Shown here piece by piece: positions 24,939 through 34,930 of a stretch of DNA of 64,000 nucleotides. The DNA is taken from assembly GCF_900109365.1 (NCBI RefSeq), contig NZ_FNZR01000006.1, positions 186,001 through 250,000 of the forward strand, read 5' to 3'. The DNA is from Parapedobacter koreensis. Lineage in GTDB: Bacteria > Bacteroidota > Bacteroidia > Sphingobacteriales > Sphingobacteriaceae. The number at the start of each line of letters is the position of its first letter. The first letter of the stretch is position 1. The translations under genes and the position numbers were made by a program. Below the pieces are notes generated by a model. It was not told where the DNA came from. It saw nothing but the letters and a program-made list of their open reading frames with translations, and made no database searches.

Positions 24939-27323
24939 TCACTCATCTCTCAACGACTCGACCGGATTGGCCACCGCCGCACGTATCGCCTGCCAACTCA
25001 CGGTGAGCAAGGCAACGACCATCGCCACCACGCCTGCCAATGCAAACATCCACCATTGGATGTCGATGCGGTAAGCAAAGTTTTCCAGCCACTTGTTCAT
25101 CGCCCACCAAGCGATGGGTGAGGCGATGACGATAGCGATAAGTATTAGTTTCACAAAATCTTTGGAGAGTAACGTCACGATACCCGACACGGAAGCGCCA
25201 AGTACCTTACGGATACCGATTTCTTTGCGTTTTTGAACAACCGTATACGTGGTCAAGCCGATTAAGCCCAAACAAGCTACGGCGATGGTCAATATAGCAA
25301 ACAGCCCGATAATCCGTGCCAGGTTACTTTCGGTTTTATATTGCCGATCAAAATCATCGTCGAGCATAAAATATTCAAACGGATAACCGGGAAAACGACT
25401 TTTCCAAAAACGTTCAGCATTTTCCAAGGTCGCCTTCAGGTTGTGTCCCTGCGTGGCCAATGCGATATAGTTGTACGCATAGGGTTCGCTGAAAATAAGA
25501 ATCGGATTTAACGGTTGCTGTAGGCCATGCTGATGGTAATCCGCCATTACACCGATGATTTTCCCATTTTCCATGCCTGAAGTATTGATCCCTTTTCCGA
25601 TAGCCTCTTGTGGCTCCCAGCCAATCAGCCGGCATGCGGTTTCATTGATCAACACGCCTCCTGAAGCATCAGTAACGAAATCTTTTGAGAAATCACGCCC
25701 TGCTACCATACGAATGCCAAGCGTTTTTACATAATCTACGTCCGAAGGAATGACTTCCATGGTGAAGCTCTGTCCTTGGGAAAGACCTTCAGGATTGACC
25801 AATTGGCCACTCCACCCTGCTCGCCCGGGAAGGCCTGCTGAAGCGGTTACGGATGTTACGCCCGGAAGCTGTGCCAATTGGTGCTTTACGCTTTCGTAGT
25901 TTTCAATAACTTCACGGAAAGGGGATTTGGCAAGGCTGATAACTGCGACCTGTTCCTGCTCAAAGCCCAAGTCCTTGCCACGCATGTAGTGCAATTGCTT
26001 GAGGCAGATAAAGGTACACGTCACTAAAACCAACGTCACGGTAAATTGGAACGCCACCAGTGCACGGCGAATCCCCATCCCCTTTTGGCCGTCGGAAGAT
26101 TTGTTTTTGATAGCGGATACCGGATGCAGCTTGGACAAGACGAGCGATGGATAGGTACCTGCGAGCACTGTGGTAGCCAATAAGACGATAACACCCCAGG
26201 TGATGACCGCCGGCGAACCCAGCACCGTGTAGTCAACCGTCAATCCTGACCACATGGATACCGTGGGTAATAACAACACAATGAGCCCGACCGCTAACAG
26301 CGAAGCGACTACGACCATCGTCAGCGTTTCAGTTAGAAATTGCCCCGCAAGCGACCGTTTGGAAGCGCCGAGCGTTTTCCGTACCCCTACTTCCTTGCTG
26401 CGATCGGCCTGCAAAGCCGTTGTTAAATTGATAAAATTGATACAGGCCAAAACCAGCAGCGCAATACCGATGGCAGAAAAGATATAGAGCTGCGAGGCGC
26501 TACCCAACGCCCTGTTGAATCCGGAGAGCGGCGAATGCAGGTAAATATCCTTCACCTTTTCCAGTTCATGTGATACATCATAGCCATAGCTCCGGTATTC
26601 ATCACCATTGTAATGCATAGATAGTGTTGCTATTTTTTGCTCCGCCTGTAGCGGATCGGCTCCCGCTTTCAGCAGCACGTAGCAGGTCATGTCCCAAACA
26701 AACCACCTACTCATATCGCCTTCCATGCTTCGCCAAGTGTCGAAAGACAGCAATACATCGACATCGATGTGCGAAGCAGGTAAATCATCCAATATGGCCG
26801 TAACGGTGAACGCAATCGTATCATCCACCATCAGGATTTTGCCGATAGCATCGGTGGATTTAAAGTATTTTTGGGCAGCGGATTTGGTCAGAACAGCGGT
26901 ATAAGGTTTTGCAAGTGCCGTATGGGCGTTGCCGCTCAACAAGTGAAAACTGAATGCTTCCAGAAAGTGCTCCCCGGCAAAAGCAAGGTTGTCGAAATAA
27001 TAGACATCTCCAACTTTGACCGGGGAGTGGGCTTTATACAATGGAACTACATGTTCCACTTCCGGTATCTCCTGTTCGATGACCGGTATCAGCGCCCGTC
27101 CCACCGTCTGTAGTTTGCTTGCGGATGTTTCGGATTGGTACGTAGTGATCACCCGGTACAACCGCTCGGGCTGAAATTGATCTACCCGTATATTTTCATA
27201 TACATAGATGCCGATAATACCAGCAAATGCCAACCCTATCGTGAGTCCGGTGATATTGATGAACGAAAACAGTTTTCGTTTCCATAGGCTCGTTAGCGCT
27301 CTTTTAAGATAAAATTTATTCAT
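24939..27323 (-). CDS. ABC transporter permease, MacB/FtsX type
   Basis: 794 residues. Helix 1 is in FSFINITGLTIGLAFAGIIG, and the two FtsX coupling motifs are RSKEVGVRKTLGAS and KRKEIGIRKVLGAS. The periplasmic part after helix 1 (IRVDQFQPERLYRVITTYQS) is unlike those of the flanking genes. The last FtsX block differs from most others just before the second motif (LGLIGLTTYTVVQKR) but is of the common type after it, which marks where shared sequence begins. It ends VESLRDE. The start codon is 74 bp from the stop of the upstream gene. Confidence 0.95.
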   Translation of the reverse strand: MNKFYLKRALTSLWKRKLFSFINITGLTIGLAFAGIIGIYVYENIRVDQFQPERLYRVITTYQSETSASKLQTVGRALIPVIEQEIPEVEHVVPLYKAHSPVKVGDVYYFDNLAFAGEHFLEAFSFHLLSGNAHTALAKPYTAVLTKSAAQKYFKSTDAIGKILMVDDTIAFTVTAILDDLPASHIDVDVLLSFDTWRSMEGDMSRWFVWDMTCYVLLKAGADPLQAEQKIATLSMHYNGDEYRSYGYDVSHELEKVKDIYLHSPLSGFNRALGSASQLYIFSAIGIALLVLACINFINLTTALQADRSKEVGVRKTLGASKRSLAGQFLTETLTMVVVASLLAVGLIVLLLPTVSMWSGLTVDYTVLGSPAVITWGVIVLLATTVLAGTYPSLVLSKLHPVSAIKNKSSDGQKGMGIRRALVAFQFTVTLVLVTCTFICLKQLHYMRGKDLGFEQEQVAVISLAKSPFREVIENYESVKHQLAQLPGVTSVTASAGLPGRAGWSGQLVNPEGLSQGQSFTMEVIPSDVDYVKTLGIRMVAGRDFSKDFVTDASGGVLINETACRLIGWEPQEAIGKGINTSGMENGKIIGVMADYHQHGLQQPLNPILIFSEPYAYNYIALATQGHNLKATLENAERFWKSRFPGYPFEYFMLDDDFDRQYKTESNLARIIGLFAILTIAVACLGLIGLTTYTVVQKRKEIGIRKVLGASVSGIVTLLSKDFVKLILIAIVIASPIAWWAMNKWLENFAYRIDIQWWMFALAGVVAMVVALLTVSWQAIRAAVANPVESLRDE

Positions 27324-27397
27324 CGACGTTTACAAAGATTACATATTGTTTCTGAGATCAGAAAAACTGCTTATAGCCTATAGCCTACTGCTGAAAA

Positions 27398-29911
27398 TCA
27401 CTCATCCCTCAGCGAATCAACGGGATTAGCCACCGCAGCCCGTATCGCCTGCCAGCTCACCGTCGCCAATGCAATCACCAAGGCTGCCAACCCCGCTGCG
27501 GCAAACATCCACCACTCCATGTCTATGCGGTAGGCGAAGTCCTCCAGCCACGTATTCATTGCCCACCAGGCAATGGGGGAGGCGATGACGATGGCAATCA
27601 ATACCAGCTTTACGAAATCCTTGGAGAGCAGACCTACGATGCCTGCGACGGAGGCTCCCAGCACCTTGCGGATGCCGATCTCCTTCGTACGCTGCTGAGC
27701 GGCAAACGTACTCAATGCAAAAATGCCCATGATGGCGATGGCAAGCGTAATGAGCGTCAGCAAGCTGGTCAGTTTGCTGAATTGCACGTGTTTTTCCATT
27801 AATTTTGAAAACTCATCGTCCAACCAGCTATACCGCATTGGTCCACTGCCATCTACCGTTTTCCATATGGCCGCAATTTTTTCGACGGCCTGTTGGGCGT
27901 CCCTTCCGGAATTCAGCCTGACCAGTAATTGGCGCTTGCCACTGACGATATTTGGAATCACGCCGTTCACGTAGATTTCCGGCCGGATGGCCGTGGTATA
28001 GCCTGCACCGTAACTGTCTTTTACGACTCCGATAATGGTATATTCCCGGCCGATTACCGTCACCTGCTGTCCAACAGGTTGTTCAACTCCCAGTGCCTTT
28101 GCGGTCGTTTCATTGATAATAGCTGCATTGACGGAATCCATCGCATATTGGGTGGAGAAATCTCTCCCTTGGCTGATGGGTGTTCCTACGGTCTCAAAAT
28201 AGTCCAAGCCCACATAATTGGTGCTCAGCGACAGCGTGTCGTTTGCCGGGCCGAAAGCGGCACGCTGGATACTGTGGGAAGGTTGGCCAGGATAGAAGTG
28301 GGTCGTTGCTACAGATTCCACTTCGGGCAAACTCCGGAGGCTATTCATCAGGAACGCGTGTTCATCCAGCGATTGGAAAAAGTTCAGGGGTACGCGCTCG
28401 CCGTTGATCCGCAGGACCTGTTCGCTGTCGAATCCCGGGTCGTTGCGCTGCATGAAACGCACCTGGCCATTCATGATGAAGAGGGAGGTGACAAAGGCTA
28501 CCGCTATGGAAAATTGGACGATGACCAATACGTTTCGCAGGCGTAAACCTCTGGTACCGCTGGCCAGTTCGCCTTTCAGTATCCGGACGGGGCGGTAACT
28601 GGATAAGAGCAATGCCGGATAACCGCCGGCTAATAAAGAAACCATCAGGGTAATGGCACATAGCTGCACCACCAATTGTCCGTTCGCTGCCGCATTGATG
28701 CTGCTCCAAAGCTGCAATTCCAGTCCGAAAGTCGTATTGAGGTAATGGATAAGAATTTGGCTGAATAATATGCCAAGGCATAAAGCAGACACTACTTGGA
28801 TGAACGATTCAAGCAGAAACTGGAAAACCAATTGGCCCCTACTGGCACCAATGACCTTGCGCAGACCGGATTCCTTCGCCCGTTTGTGGCCTTGGGCTAC
28901 CGCGAGGTTTACGTAGTTGATGCAGGCCAAAAACAGGACCGCAATGGCGATGAGGGAAAAGACCACAACGGGAATATGGTTGCCTTTTTCGTAATCACTG
29001 ATGGGATGGTTGGCTGGCGAATCTCTCCAGGGATAGGCTGTGGGTTGGAGGTGAATACCGCTTACCTGTTCGAGTTCTGTGCGGATTTCTGTGATTTCCT
29101 GATTCTTTTCCAGCCATTTCCTGGCGCTTTCGGCCGAAGTGATAGGATCGTCAAAATTTTCTCCTCTTGGAGCGTTTGGGTTTGCGTGGATGGCTTTAGC
29201 CAACTGGAGGGTGTATTGGTCCGTGATCTTTTGCGCTATCTGTGCAGCCTTTGTGTTTTTCTTCAACACGGTATAGGTATAGACCACACTTGCCCACCAA
29301 TTACCGTCATCGGAGATGGACGACACACATAGGTTGAAATTCAGGTGGGAAGGGGCCATTTTTTGAAACACCCCGGTAATGGTATACGGTTGGCTGTTTT
29401 CAATTTTTAAGGTTTTTCCGACAGGGTTTTCATCGCCGAACCATTTTTTGCTCATTTCTTCGCTGATGACTACAGATTGTGGTGCAGCCAGGGCGGTGGC
29501 GGCCTGCCCATACCGGAACCGATAGGGAAAAACGGAAAAAAACAAGCTGTCGGCAGCAAGAAGTTGTTTCTCGTAAAATTGTTCGTTTCCAATTGTTATC
29601 ACCGTTTCCTGCCGTTCTTGCAGCGTGGTTGCGGTTTCCACCTCCGGCAGGCTATGGCGCATAAAATACCCCAAGGCGGGCGGCGCAAAAGGAGAAAATT
29701 CTTGGTCCCCTCCCCAGTTTTTTCCGATGTTTACGCGGTATACCTGTTCCAGCTTGTCGTCCCAGCGGTCATAGCTCCGCTCGCGGTTTACGTAGACCAG
29801 TACGGTGATAAACACCGCCAGTCCCAAGCTCAGGCCGATGGTGTTGAGGGCGGTGTACTTCCGGTTGTTCCATATGCTGCGACACGCGGTTTTGAAATAG
29901 ATCATTATCAT
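27398..29911 (-). CDS. ABC transporter permease, MacB/FtsX type
   Basis: 837 residues, the longest of the set. The start region is NRKYTALNTIGLSLGLAVF and the coupling motifs are RAKESGLRKVIGAS and QRTKEIGIRKVLGAS. The periplasmic part up to residue 300 contains an extra segment (FDDPITSAESARKWLEKNQE). The tail is VDSLRDE rather than VESLRDE. The last 190 or so bases are about 96% identical to those of the gene at 32520 although the two proteins are unrelated in their N-terminal halves beyond general family level. A second ATG (residue 3, MIYFKTA) is an equally good start. Confidence 0.95.
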   Translation of the reverse strand: MIMIYFKTACRSIWNNRKYTALNTIGLSLGLAVFITVLVYVNRERSYDRWDDKLEQVYRVNIGKNWGGDQEFSPFAPPALGYFMRHSLPEVETATTLQERQETVITIGNEQFYEKQLLAADSLFFSVFPYRFRYGQAATALAAPQSVVISEEMSKKWFGDENPVGKTLKIENSQPYTITGVFQKMAPSHLNFNLCVSSISDDGNWWASVVYTYTVLKKNTKAAQIAQKITDQYTLQLAKAIHANPNAPRGENFDDPITSAESARKWLEKNQEITEIRTELEQVSGIHLQPTAYPWRDSPANHPISDYEKGNHIPVVVFSLIAIAVLFLACINYVNLAVAQGHKRAKESGLRKVIGASRGQLVFQFLLESFIQVVSALCLGILFSQILIHYLNTTFGLELQLWSSINAAANGQLVVQLCAITLMVSLLAGGYPALLLSSYRPVRILKGELASGTRGLRLRNVLVIVQFSIAVAFVTSLFIMNGQVRFMQRNDPGFDSEQVLRINGERVPLNFFQSLDEHAFLMNSLRSLPEVESVATTHFYPGQPSHSIQRAAFGPANDTLSLSTNYVGLDYFETVGTPISQGRDFSTQYAMDSVNAAIINETTAKALGVEQPVGQQVTVIGREYTIIGVVKDSYGAGYTTAIRPEIYVNGVIPNIVSGKRQLLVRLNSGRDAQQAVEKIAAIWKTVDGSGPMRYSWLDDEFSKLMEKHVQFSKLTSLLTLITLAIAIMGIFALSTFAAQQRTKEIGIRKVLGASVAGIVGLLSKDFVKLVLIAIVIASPIAWWAMNTWLEDFAYRIDMEWWMFAAAGLAALVIALATVSWQAIRAAVANPVDSLRDE

Positions 29912-29940
29912 TTTATTTTTTTAGACACTAGATATTAAAT

Positions 29941-30031
29941 ATTAGACATTAGACTGGATTGTCCTTGTTCTTTTTCCATTGGGATCTTGCGTTTACGTGA
30001 TTTATTCATCGCGCAAAGACTCGACTGGATT
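29941..30031. repeat. 91-bp exact direct repeat, copy 1
   Basis: Identical to 32459-32549. It covers the spacer (ATTAGACATTAGACTGGATT onward) and the last codons of the permease gene ending at 30002. The two copies flank exactly one permease gene. Confidence 0.9.
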
Positions 30032-32437
30032 CGCCACCGCTGCCCGAATCGCCTGTCCGCTCACCGTGAGCAGCGCAATCACCAACGCCGCCAATCCCGC
30101 CCCGGCAAACATCCACCACTCGATATCGATGCGGTAAGCAAAATCTTCCAGCCACGCATTCATCACCCACCATGCGATGGGCGAGGCAATCACGATAGCA
30201 AGGAACACCAGCCTAACGAAGTCTTTGGAGAGCAAGCCCCCAATCGCTGCTACCGAAGCGCCCAGCACTTTGCGGATACCGATTTCCTTGGTACGTTGCT
30301 GGGCGGCTACCATCACCATACCTAACAGCCCGAAACAGGAGATAAGAGTACTTAAGCTGCCAAATACGATGCTGAACGTTAGCGCCTTGCGGTCGTCTTT
30401 GTAGAGCTTGTCAAATTCTTCATCCAAAAAGACACACGTAAATGGATGTCCCGGATAGTGCGTCTCCCAAACCGACTGGGTATGGTCCAATGCCTGCTTC
30501 ACGGTGCCCGCGTGGGCTTTTACCAAGTAAGACGGCCCCAAGATGAACGGATCCATACAGAGAATGACCGGGTTGATTTTTTCATGGAGGCTTTGGTGGT
30601 GGAAATCCTTTACCACACCGATGACCGTCCCACTGCCGCCATACATGCCGTTGGAGTAGGTGGTGCCCACCACGGGTTCTTTCAGTTCGAATGTTTTTAC
30701 GGCCGTTTCGTTCAGGACGATGTTGTTTCTGTCCGAAACGTTGCCTGCGTCAAACCATCGTCCGGATACGAGGGTGAGGTTGGCTATCTCGTCGTAATCT
30801 TCGTCTATCCATATCGGTACGACCTCCGGTTGCTCGGCTTGCTCCGGATAACCCGTCCACACGATGCGGGAAGGCTCCCTCCGGTTGTCGTTGAGTACGG
30901 ATACCCCATTTACGCGCGATACGGCTTGGATGGCACTGCTGGACAACAGACGGGTTTTGAAGTCATTCAGCGTATTGACGCGGCGTTTCACGGCTTCCTG
31001 GTCATTCATGCGTATAGGTTCATCTGATGACGGTGCGTGGATTTTGAACACCTGCTCCTTTTGATAGCCTGCCGCCTGTTGCTGGATAAAGGCAAACTGC
31101 CGGTAGATGGTGATGATGCCCACCAGCATGACCACGGCCATGGTGAGCTGGGCTGTCACCAACACCTTACGCAGCCCCTGGCGGCCAGCCCCCATCACCC
31201 CACGTTGCCTGAGTAGGCCGATGGGCTGCTGTGTGGCCAGCAGCAATGCTGGATAGAGGCCCGTCAGGAGCAGTACAAAGACAAAAACGCCCGCAAGCAA
31301 TAATATTACTGGTCCCTCTGCCAACAGGTGGAGCACGAAATGCTTTTCTGTAAACGCATTGAATGCGGGGAGGGCGAGGGCGACAAGCAGTAGGCCAAAT
31401 GCCATAGACAGGGCCACAAACAGGGTGGTTTCTACCATTACCTGGCCAAACAATTGTTGTCTGGCGGCTCCCACGATTTTGCGGACACCGATTTCTTTCA
31501 GGCGGAGGCCAATCCGTGCAATGGACAGGTTGACGAAGTTGATGCCCGCCGTAATCAGCAGTAGCACCGCCAAAAGGGTAAATATTTTTACGTTTTGCGG
31601 ATTGCCGTGGTTGATGATGCTGTCCTTGAGCGACTGCATGAAGTGGAGCGTTGGCAGGGGAATGAGTCGGCTATAGTTGGTTGAAACTTCGCTCCATGTT
31701 TGATTGGTCCAAAAGACGTTGGTAATTTTCTCTTCGGCTTTATGGACGGCCGTATTGGGCGACAGCTTTACGAAGAGCAAATGCGAATAAAATCCCCAAT
31801 CGAGGTTGCGACGGGTGGCTTCATTTCTTAGGAGTATTGCATTGGGAATCAATACCTCCTGCTGAAAGGAGGTATTTGCGGGGGCATCTTCCACTACTGC
31901 CGCGATGGCACAGGGTACCGAGTCAATGAAGACAGTTTGCTCCAAAGGGGGCAGGCTGCCGAAGTATTGTTTGGCTTTCGAGCGGCTGATGACAATTTTA
32001 TTGGAGGCGGCCGTAAAATCGTCTAAGCTGCCATGGAGTACCTTATAATTGAACATCCGGGTCCAGTTGGAGTCTACAAAGAGGGCGTTCTTTTCCTCGA
32101 ATGGGCGACCGTTTACCTCGAAAAGGTGGCCGCCCCATTGGGTAGGCTGTGCCATGGCAAGTAACTCGGCTTCCGGTACCGCTTCCTTAATGGCGGCATA
32201 GGTCGGAAAAGGGGAGGATTCTGACCAGTATTCTGCTCTTGCCGTGTCGTATTGGACGAGTAGATGGATCCGTTCCGCATCGTTGTGGTAATTGTCATAC
32301 CGCAGTTCATTCTGCACCCACAGAAGGATGAGGATGGATGCTGCAAGCGCAATGGCTAATCCCCCGATGTTCAGTGCGGATGTTCCCCGGTGTTGCCACA
32401 GGTTTCGCCATGCGATTTTGAAGTAGTTATTTATCAT
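30002..32437 (-). CDS. ABC transporter permease, MacB/FtsX type
   Basis: 811 residues. The start region (GTSALNIGGLAIALAASILI) and the short acidic segment YDNYHNDAERIHLLVQ set it apart. Coupling motifs are RLKEIGVRKIVGAA and QRTKEIGIRKVLGAS, the second followed by VAAIGGLLSKDFVRLV. It ends in VESLRDE. It is flanked on both sides by 91-bp exact direct repeats, so a single crossover would remove or double precisely this gene. Its N-terminal half is most like the gene at 57686 (both have ILWVQ after helix 1). Confidence 0.95.
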   Translation of the reverse strand: MINNYFKIAWRNLWQHRGTSALNIGGLAIALAASILILLWVQNELRYDNYHNDAERIHLLVQYDTARAEYWSESSPFPTYAAIKEAVPEAELLAMAQPTQWGGHLFEVNGRPFEEKNALFVDSNWTRMFNYKVLHGSLDDFTAASNKIVISRSKAKQYFGSLPPLEQTVFIDSVPCAIAAVVEDAPANTSFQQEVLIPNAILLRNEATRRNLDWGFYSHLLFVKLSPNTAVHKAEEKITNVFWTNQTWSEVSTNYSRLIPLPTLHFMQSLKDSIINHGNPQNVKIFTLLAVLLLITAGINFVNLSIARIGLRLKEIGVRKIVGAARQQLFGQVMVETTLFVALSMAFGLLLVALALPAFNAFTEKHFVLHLLAEGPVILLLAGVFVFVLLLTGLYPALLLATQQPIGLLRQRGVMGAGRQGLRKVLVTAQLTMAVVMLVGIITIYRQFAFIQQQAAGYQKEQVFKIHAPSSDEPIRMNDQEAVKRRVNTLNDFKTRLLSSSAIQAVSRVNGVSVLNDNRREPSRIVWTGYPEQAEQPEVVPIWIDEDYDEIANLTLVSGRWFDAGNVSDRNNIVLNETAVKTFELKEPVVGTTYSNGMYGGSGTVIGVVKDFHHQSLHEKINPVILCMDPFILGPSYLVKAHAGTVKQALDHTQSVWETHYPGHPFTCVFLDEEFDKLYKDDRKALTFSIVFGSLSTLISCFGLLGMVMVAAQQRTKEIGIRKVLGASVAAIGGLLSKDFVRLVFLAIVIASPIAWWVMNAWLEDFAYRIDIEWWMFAGAGLAALVIALLTVSGQAIRAAVANPVESLRDE

Positions 32438-32458
32438 GTTATTTTTTTAGACACTAAT

Positions 32459-32549
32459 ATTAGACATTAGACTGGATTGTCCTTGTTCTTTTTCCATTGG
32501 GATCTTGCGTTTACGTGATTTATTCATCGCGCAAAGACTCGACTGGATT
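32459..32549. repeat. 91-bp exact direct repeat, copy 2
   Basis: Identical to 29941-30031, 2518 bp away. It spans the spacer and the last codons of the permease gene ending at 32520. Outside the copies the neighbouring sequences differ (C versus A at the next base, then further changes). Confidence 0.9.
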
Positions 32550-34859
32550 AGCCACCGCCGCCCGAATCGCCTGCCAGCTCACCGTCGCCAATGCAATCAC
32601 CATGGCTGCCAACCCCGCCGCGGCAAACATCCACCACTCAATGGCTATGCGGTAGGCGAAGTCCTCCAGCCATGTATTCATTGCCCACCAGGCAATGGGG
32701 GAGGCGATGACGATGGCAATCAATACCAGCCTTACGAAATCCTTGGATAACAATGCCGCAATGCCTGATACGGATGCCCCCAGCACCTTGCGGATGCCAA
32801 TTTCTTTCACGCGCTGCTGTGCGGCATGAACGATAGCACCATAGAGACCCAGGCAAGCAATCAATATGGCGATAAACGAAAAAACTTTGCTCAGCTGTTG
32901 GAACTGAGTTTCGCTTTTAAATAGCTCTTCGAATTGCTCGTCGAGAAACTCATATTCCAACGGATGTTCAGGGGCTGTTTCTTTCCATACAGCGCCAATA
33001 GAAGCCAGATTTTGAGCAAGGTTTTTGGTCTGAAGGCGCACGATAATCGTATAGACATACTCGTCGCCTAAACTGATGATTGTGGGATGTATCGCAGTGC
33101 GTATGTTATTCAATTGGAAGTCACGGACGACACCCACAACTTCCTTGTCGCCACCAAGACCCTGACCCGTCCGTTGCCCGATGGGTTCATCCCAACCCAT
33201 GGTACGAACCAAGGCCTCGTTTACAACGACCCTGTTGGAATCCGTAGGCAGCAGGTTCCGGCCGGCGAGGAGCTCCATGTCCAAGGTTTGGACAAAGTCC
33301 GGATCCGCGATGAATTCACTGAGACTATAAGAAACGCCGTCCTTTTCTTCCTTCGAGCCGTTGATAAATCCACCGCCGAATGGGGTTCCGGTACTCACGC
33401 TGGCGTGCGTCACACCCGCTAATTGTAAGAGCCGCTGCTTCATCAGTGGCGCATTGAGCTTGTTAAAACGCGGTGTCCGCAATACCAAGACCTGCTCTTT
33501 GGTAAATCCGAGCCGCTCGGAACTTAAATAGTCCATTTGCTGCTGAATGACGATCACCGATAGCACCAAGGCGATGGCTATCGCAAACTGGAATACCATT
33601 AAGGGCTTCCGGATGGGAAAGCCGACATGGCTGACCACAGGCGCTTTGCTTAAGGTAGCGATTGGACGCGAGCGGATGACCAGTACCACCGGATAAATCG
33701 CCGATACGGTCAGCAGCAGGAGCAACACGATGAGCAGCACGGCAAGATTAGGCAGGCTTAGTAAAAATTCGCGGTCAATGCTGCTACCCAGTAGACCGTT
33801 GATCACCGGGAGTGCCGACAAGGTGATAAGTACAGCAGAAAAGGCGGCGACACTGCAGAGCAGCAGGCACTCCATTAGCGGTTGGAAGATTAGCTGCCGT
33901 TTGTCGGAACCCAGTATTTTCTTCATGCCGAAGTCTTTCACGCGTGCCGCATAATCGGAAATGGAAAGGCTGATGTAGTTAAACGAGGTGGAAAATACCA
34001 GAATGGCTCCAATGATTCCAAAGATATACAGGTACTTGATGTCTACCGCTTCGGGAGAAGCCTGGATATGGGTAGAGTGCAGGTGGATGTCCCGGATAGG
34101 CTGGAGCTGGTACGTCGGTGGTTCGGATAGCCAAGAGACATTCCCGGCCATGGCCGCATTGATTTTTTTTGTTACCTGTGCCGGATCGGTCTGCGCAGCC
34201 AAACGCAGGTATATATAGCCTTGATGGCTCCAAGGATTGTCGAGGTTTTTGAAGGTATTCAACGAACCGATTAGGTCTTTCTTCAAGTGGGTATTGGAAG
34301 GCATATTGGCGATTACGCCGGTCACCGTGAGATCTTGGTCGTTTATGGTAATCACCTGTCCCATGGGGTCTTCGGTATTGAAAAGCCGATTAGCTTCTTT
34401 TTGGGTAATGATGACTGCATTGGGTGCCGATAATGCTTGGTTGGGGTCGCCTTGTAGAAACTGGATGTCAAGCAGCTGCAGCAAAGAAGCATCAGCCCAC
34501 ATGAATGCGCTTTTGGTAAACACTTCGGTACCCATACGTAACACAGCCGTCCCGACGGGTTTGACGCGCGCGATTTCCGTGATTTCCGGTATATTACTCT
34601 CGATAAATTGGGTTACTGGGAGGAAGGTACTTGCAGAAAGCGTCTTGTCATTTTCGCCGATCCATTCGTTTGAAGAAACCATCCGGAAGGTGTTTGCCCC
34701 GTCGGGGTGAACACTGTCATACGTGCTTTCGTGGTAGAGGTAGGTCGCGATACAGAACGACGAAACTAGTCCGACGACAAGCCCCGAAAGATTGATCAGG
34801 CTGAATGTCTTGTTTCTCCACAGGTGCCTGATGGCGATTTTGAACGTGTGTGTTATCAT
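32520..34859 (-). CDS. ABC transporter permease, MacB/FtsX type, with divergent first coupling motif
   Basis: 779 residues, the shortest complete member. The first FtsX motif is RVKDFGMKKILGSDKRQL, where nearly all others have KE-GVRK or KE-GIRK. The second is the standard QRVKEIGIRKVLGAS. The start region is FSLINLSGLVVGLVSSFCIA. The first periplasmic part is short and polar (MVSSNEWIGENDKTLSAS). The second half of the protein is of the common type and ends VESLRDE. The combination suggests an older or foreign N-terminal half joined to the common tail. Confidence 0.95.
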   Translation of the reverse strand: MITHTFKIAIRHLWRNKTFSLINLSGLVVGLVSSFCIATYLYHESTYDSVHPDGANTFRMVSSNEWIGENDKTLSASTFLPVTQFIESNIPEITEIARVKPVGTAVLRMGTEVFTKSAFMWADASLLQLLDIQFLQGDPNQALSAPNAVIITQKEANRLFNTEDPMGQVITINDQDLTVTGVIANMPSNTHLKKDLIGSLNTFKNLDNPWSHQGYIYLRLAAQTDPAQVTKKINAAMAGNVSWLSEPPTYQLQPIRDIHLHSTHIQASPEAVDIKYLYIFGIIGAILVFSTSFNYISLSISDYAARVKDFGMKKILGSDKRQLIFQPLMECLLLCSVAAFSAVLITLSALPVINGLLGSSIDREFLLSLPNLAVLLIVLLLLLTVSAIYPVVLVIRSRPIATLSKAPVVSHVGFPIRKPLMVFQFAIAIALVLSVIVIQQQMDYLSSERLGFTKEQVLVLRTPRFNKLNAPLMKQRLLQLAGVTHASVSTGTPFGGGFINGSKEEKDGVSYSLSEFIADPDFVQTLDMELLAGRNLLPTDSNRVVVNEALVRTMGWDEPIGQRTGQGLGGDKEVVGVVRDFQLNNIRTAIHPTIISLGDEYVYTIIVRLQTKNLAQNLASIGAVWKETAPEHPLEYEFLDEQFEELFKSETQFQQLSKVFSFIAILIACLGLYGAIVHAAQQRVKEIGIRKVLGASVSGIAALLSKDFVRLVLIAIVIASPIAWWAMNTWLEDFAYRIAIEWWMFAAAGLAAMVIALATVSWQAIRAAVANPVESLRDE

Positions 34860-34930
34860 TTTTTTCTTTTTTTGCTTTAAGCGGTATGCTTTAGGCTTAT
34901 TGCTTATAGCCTATAGCCTGTTGCTGAAAA

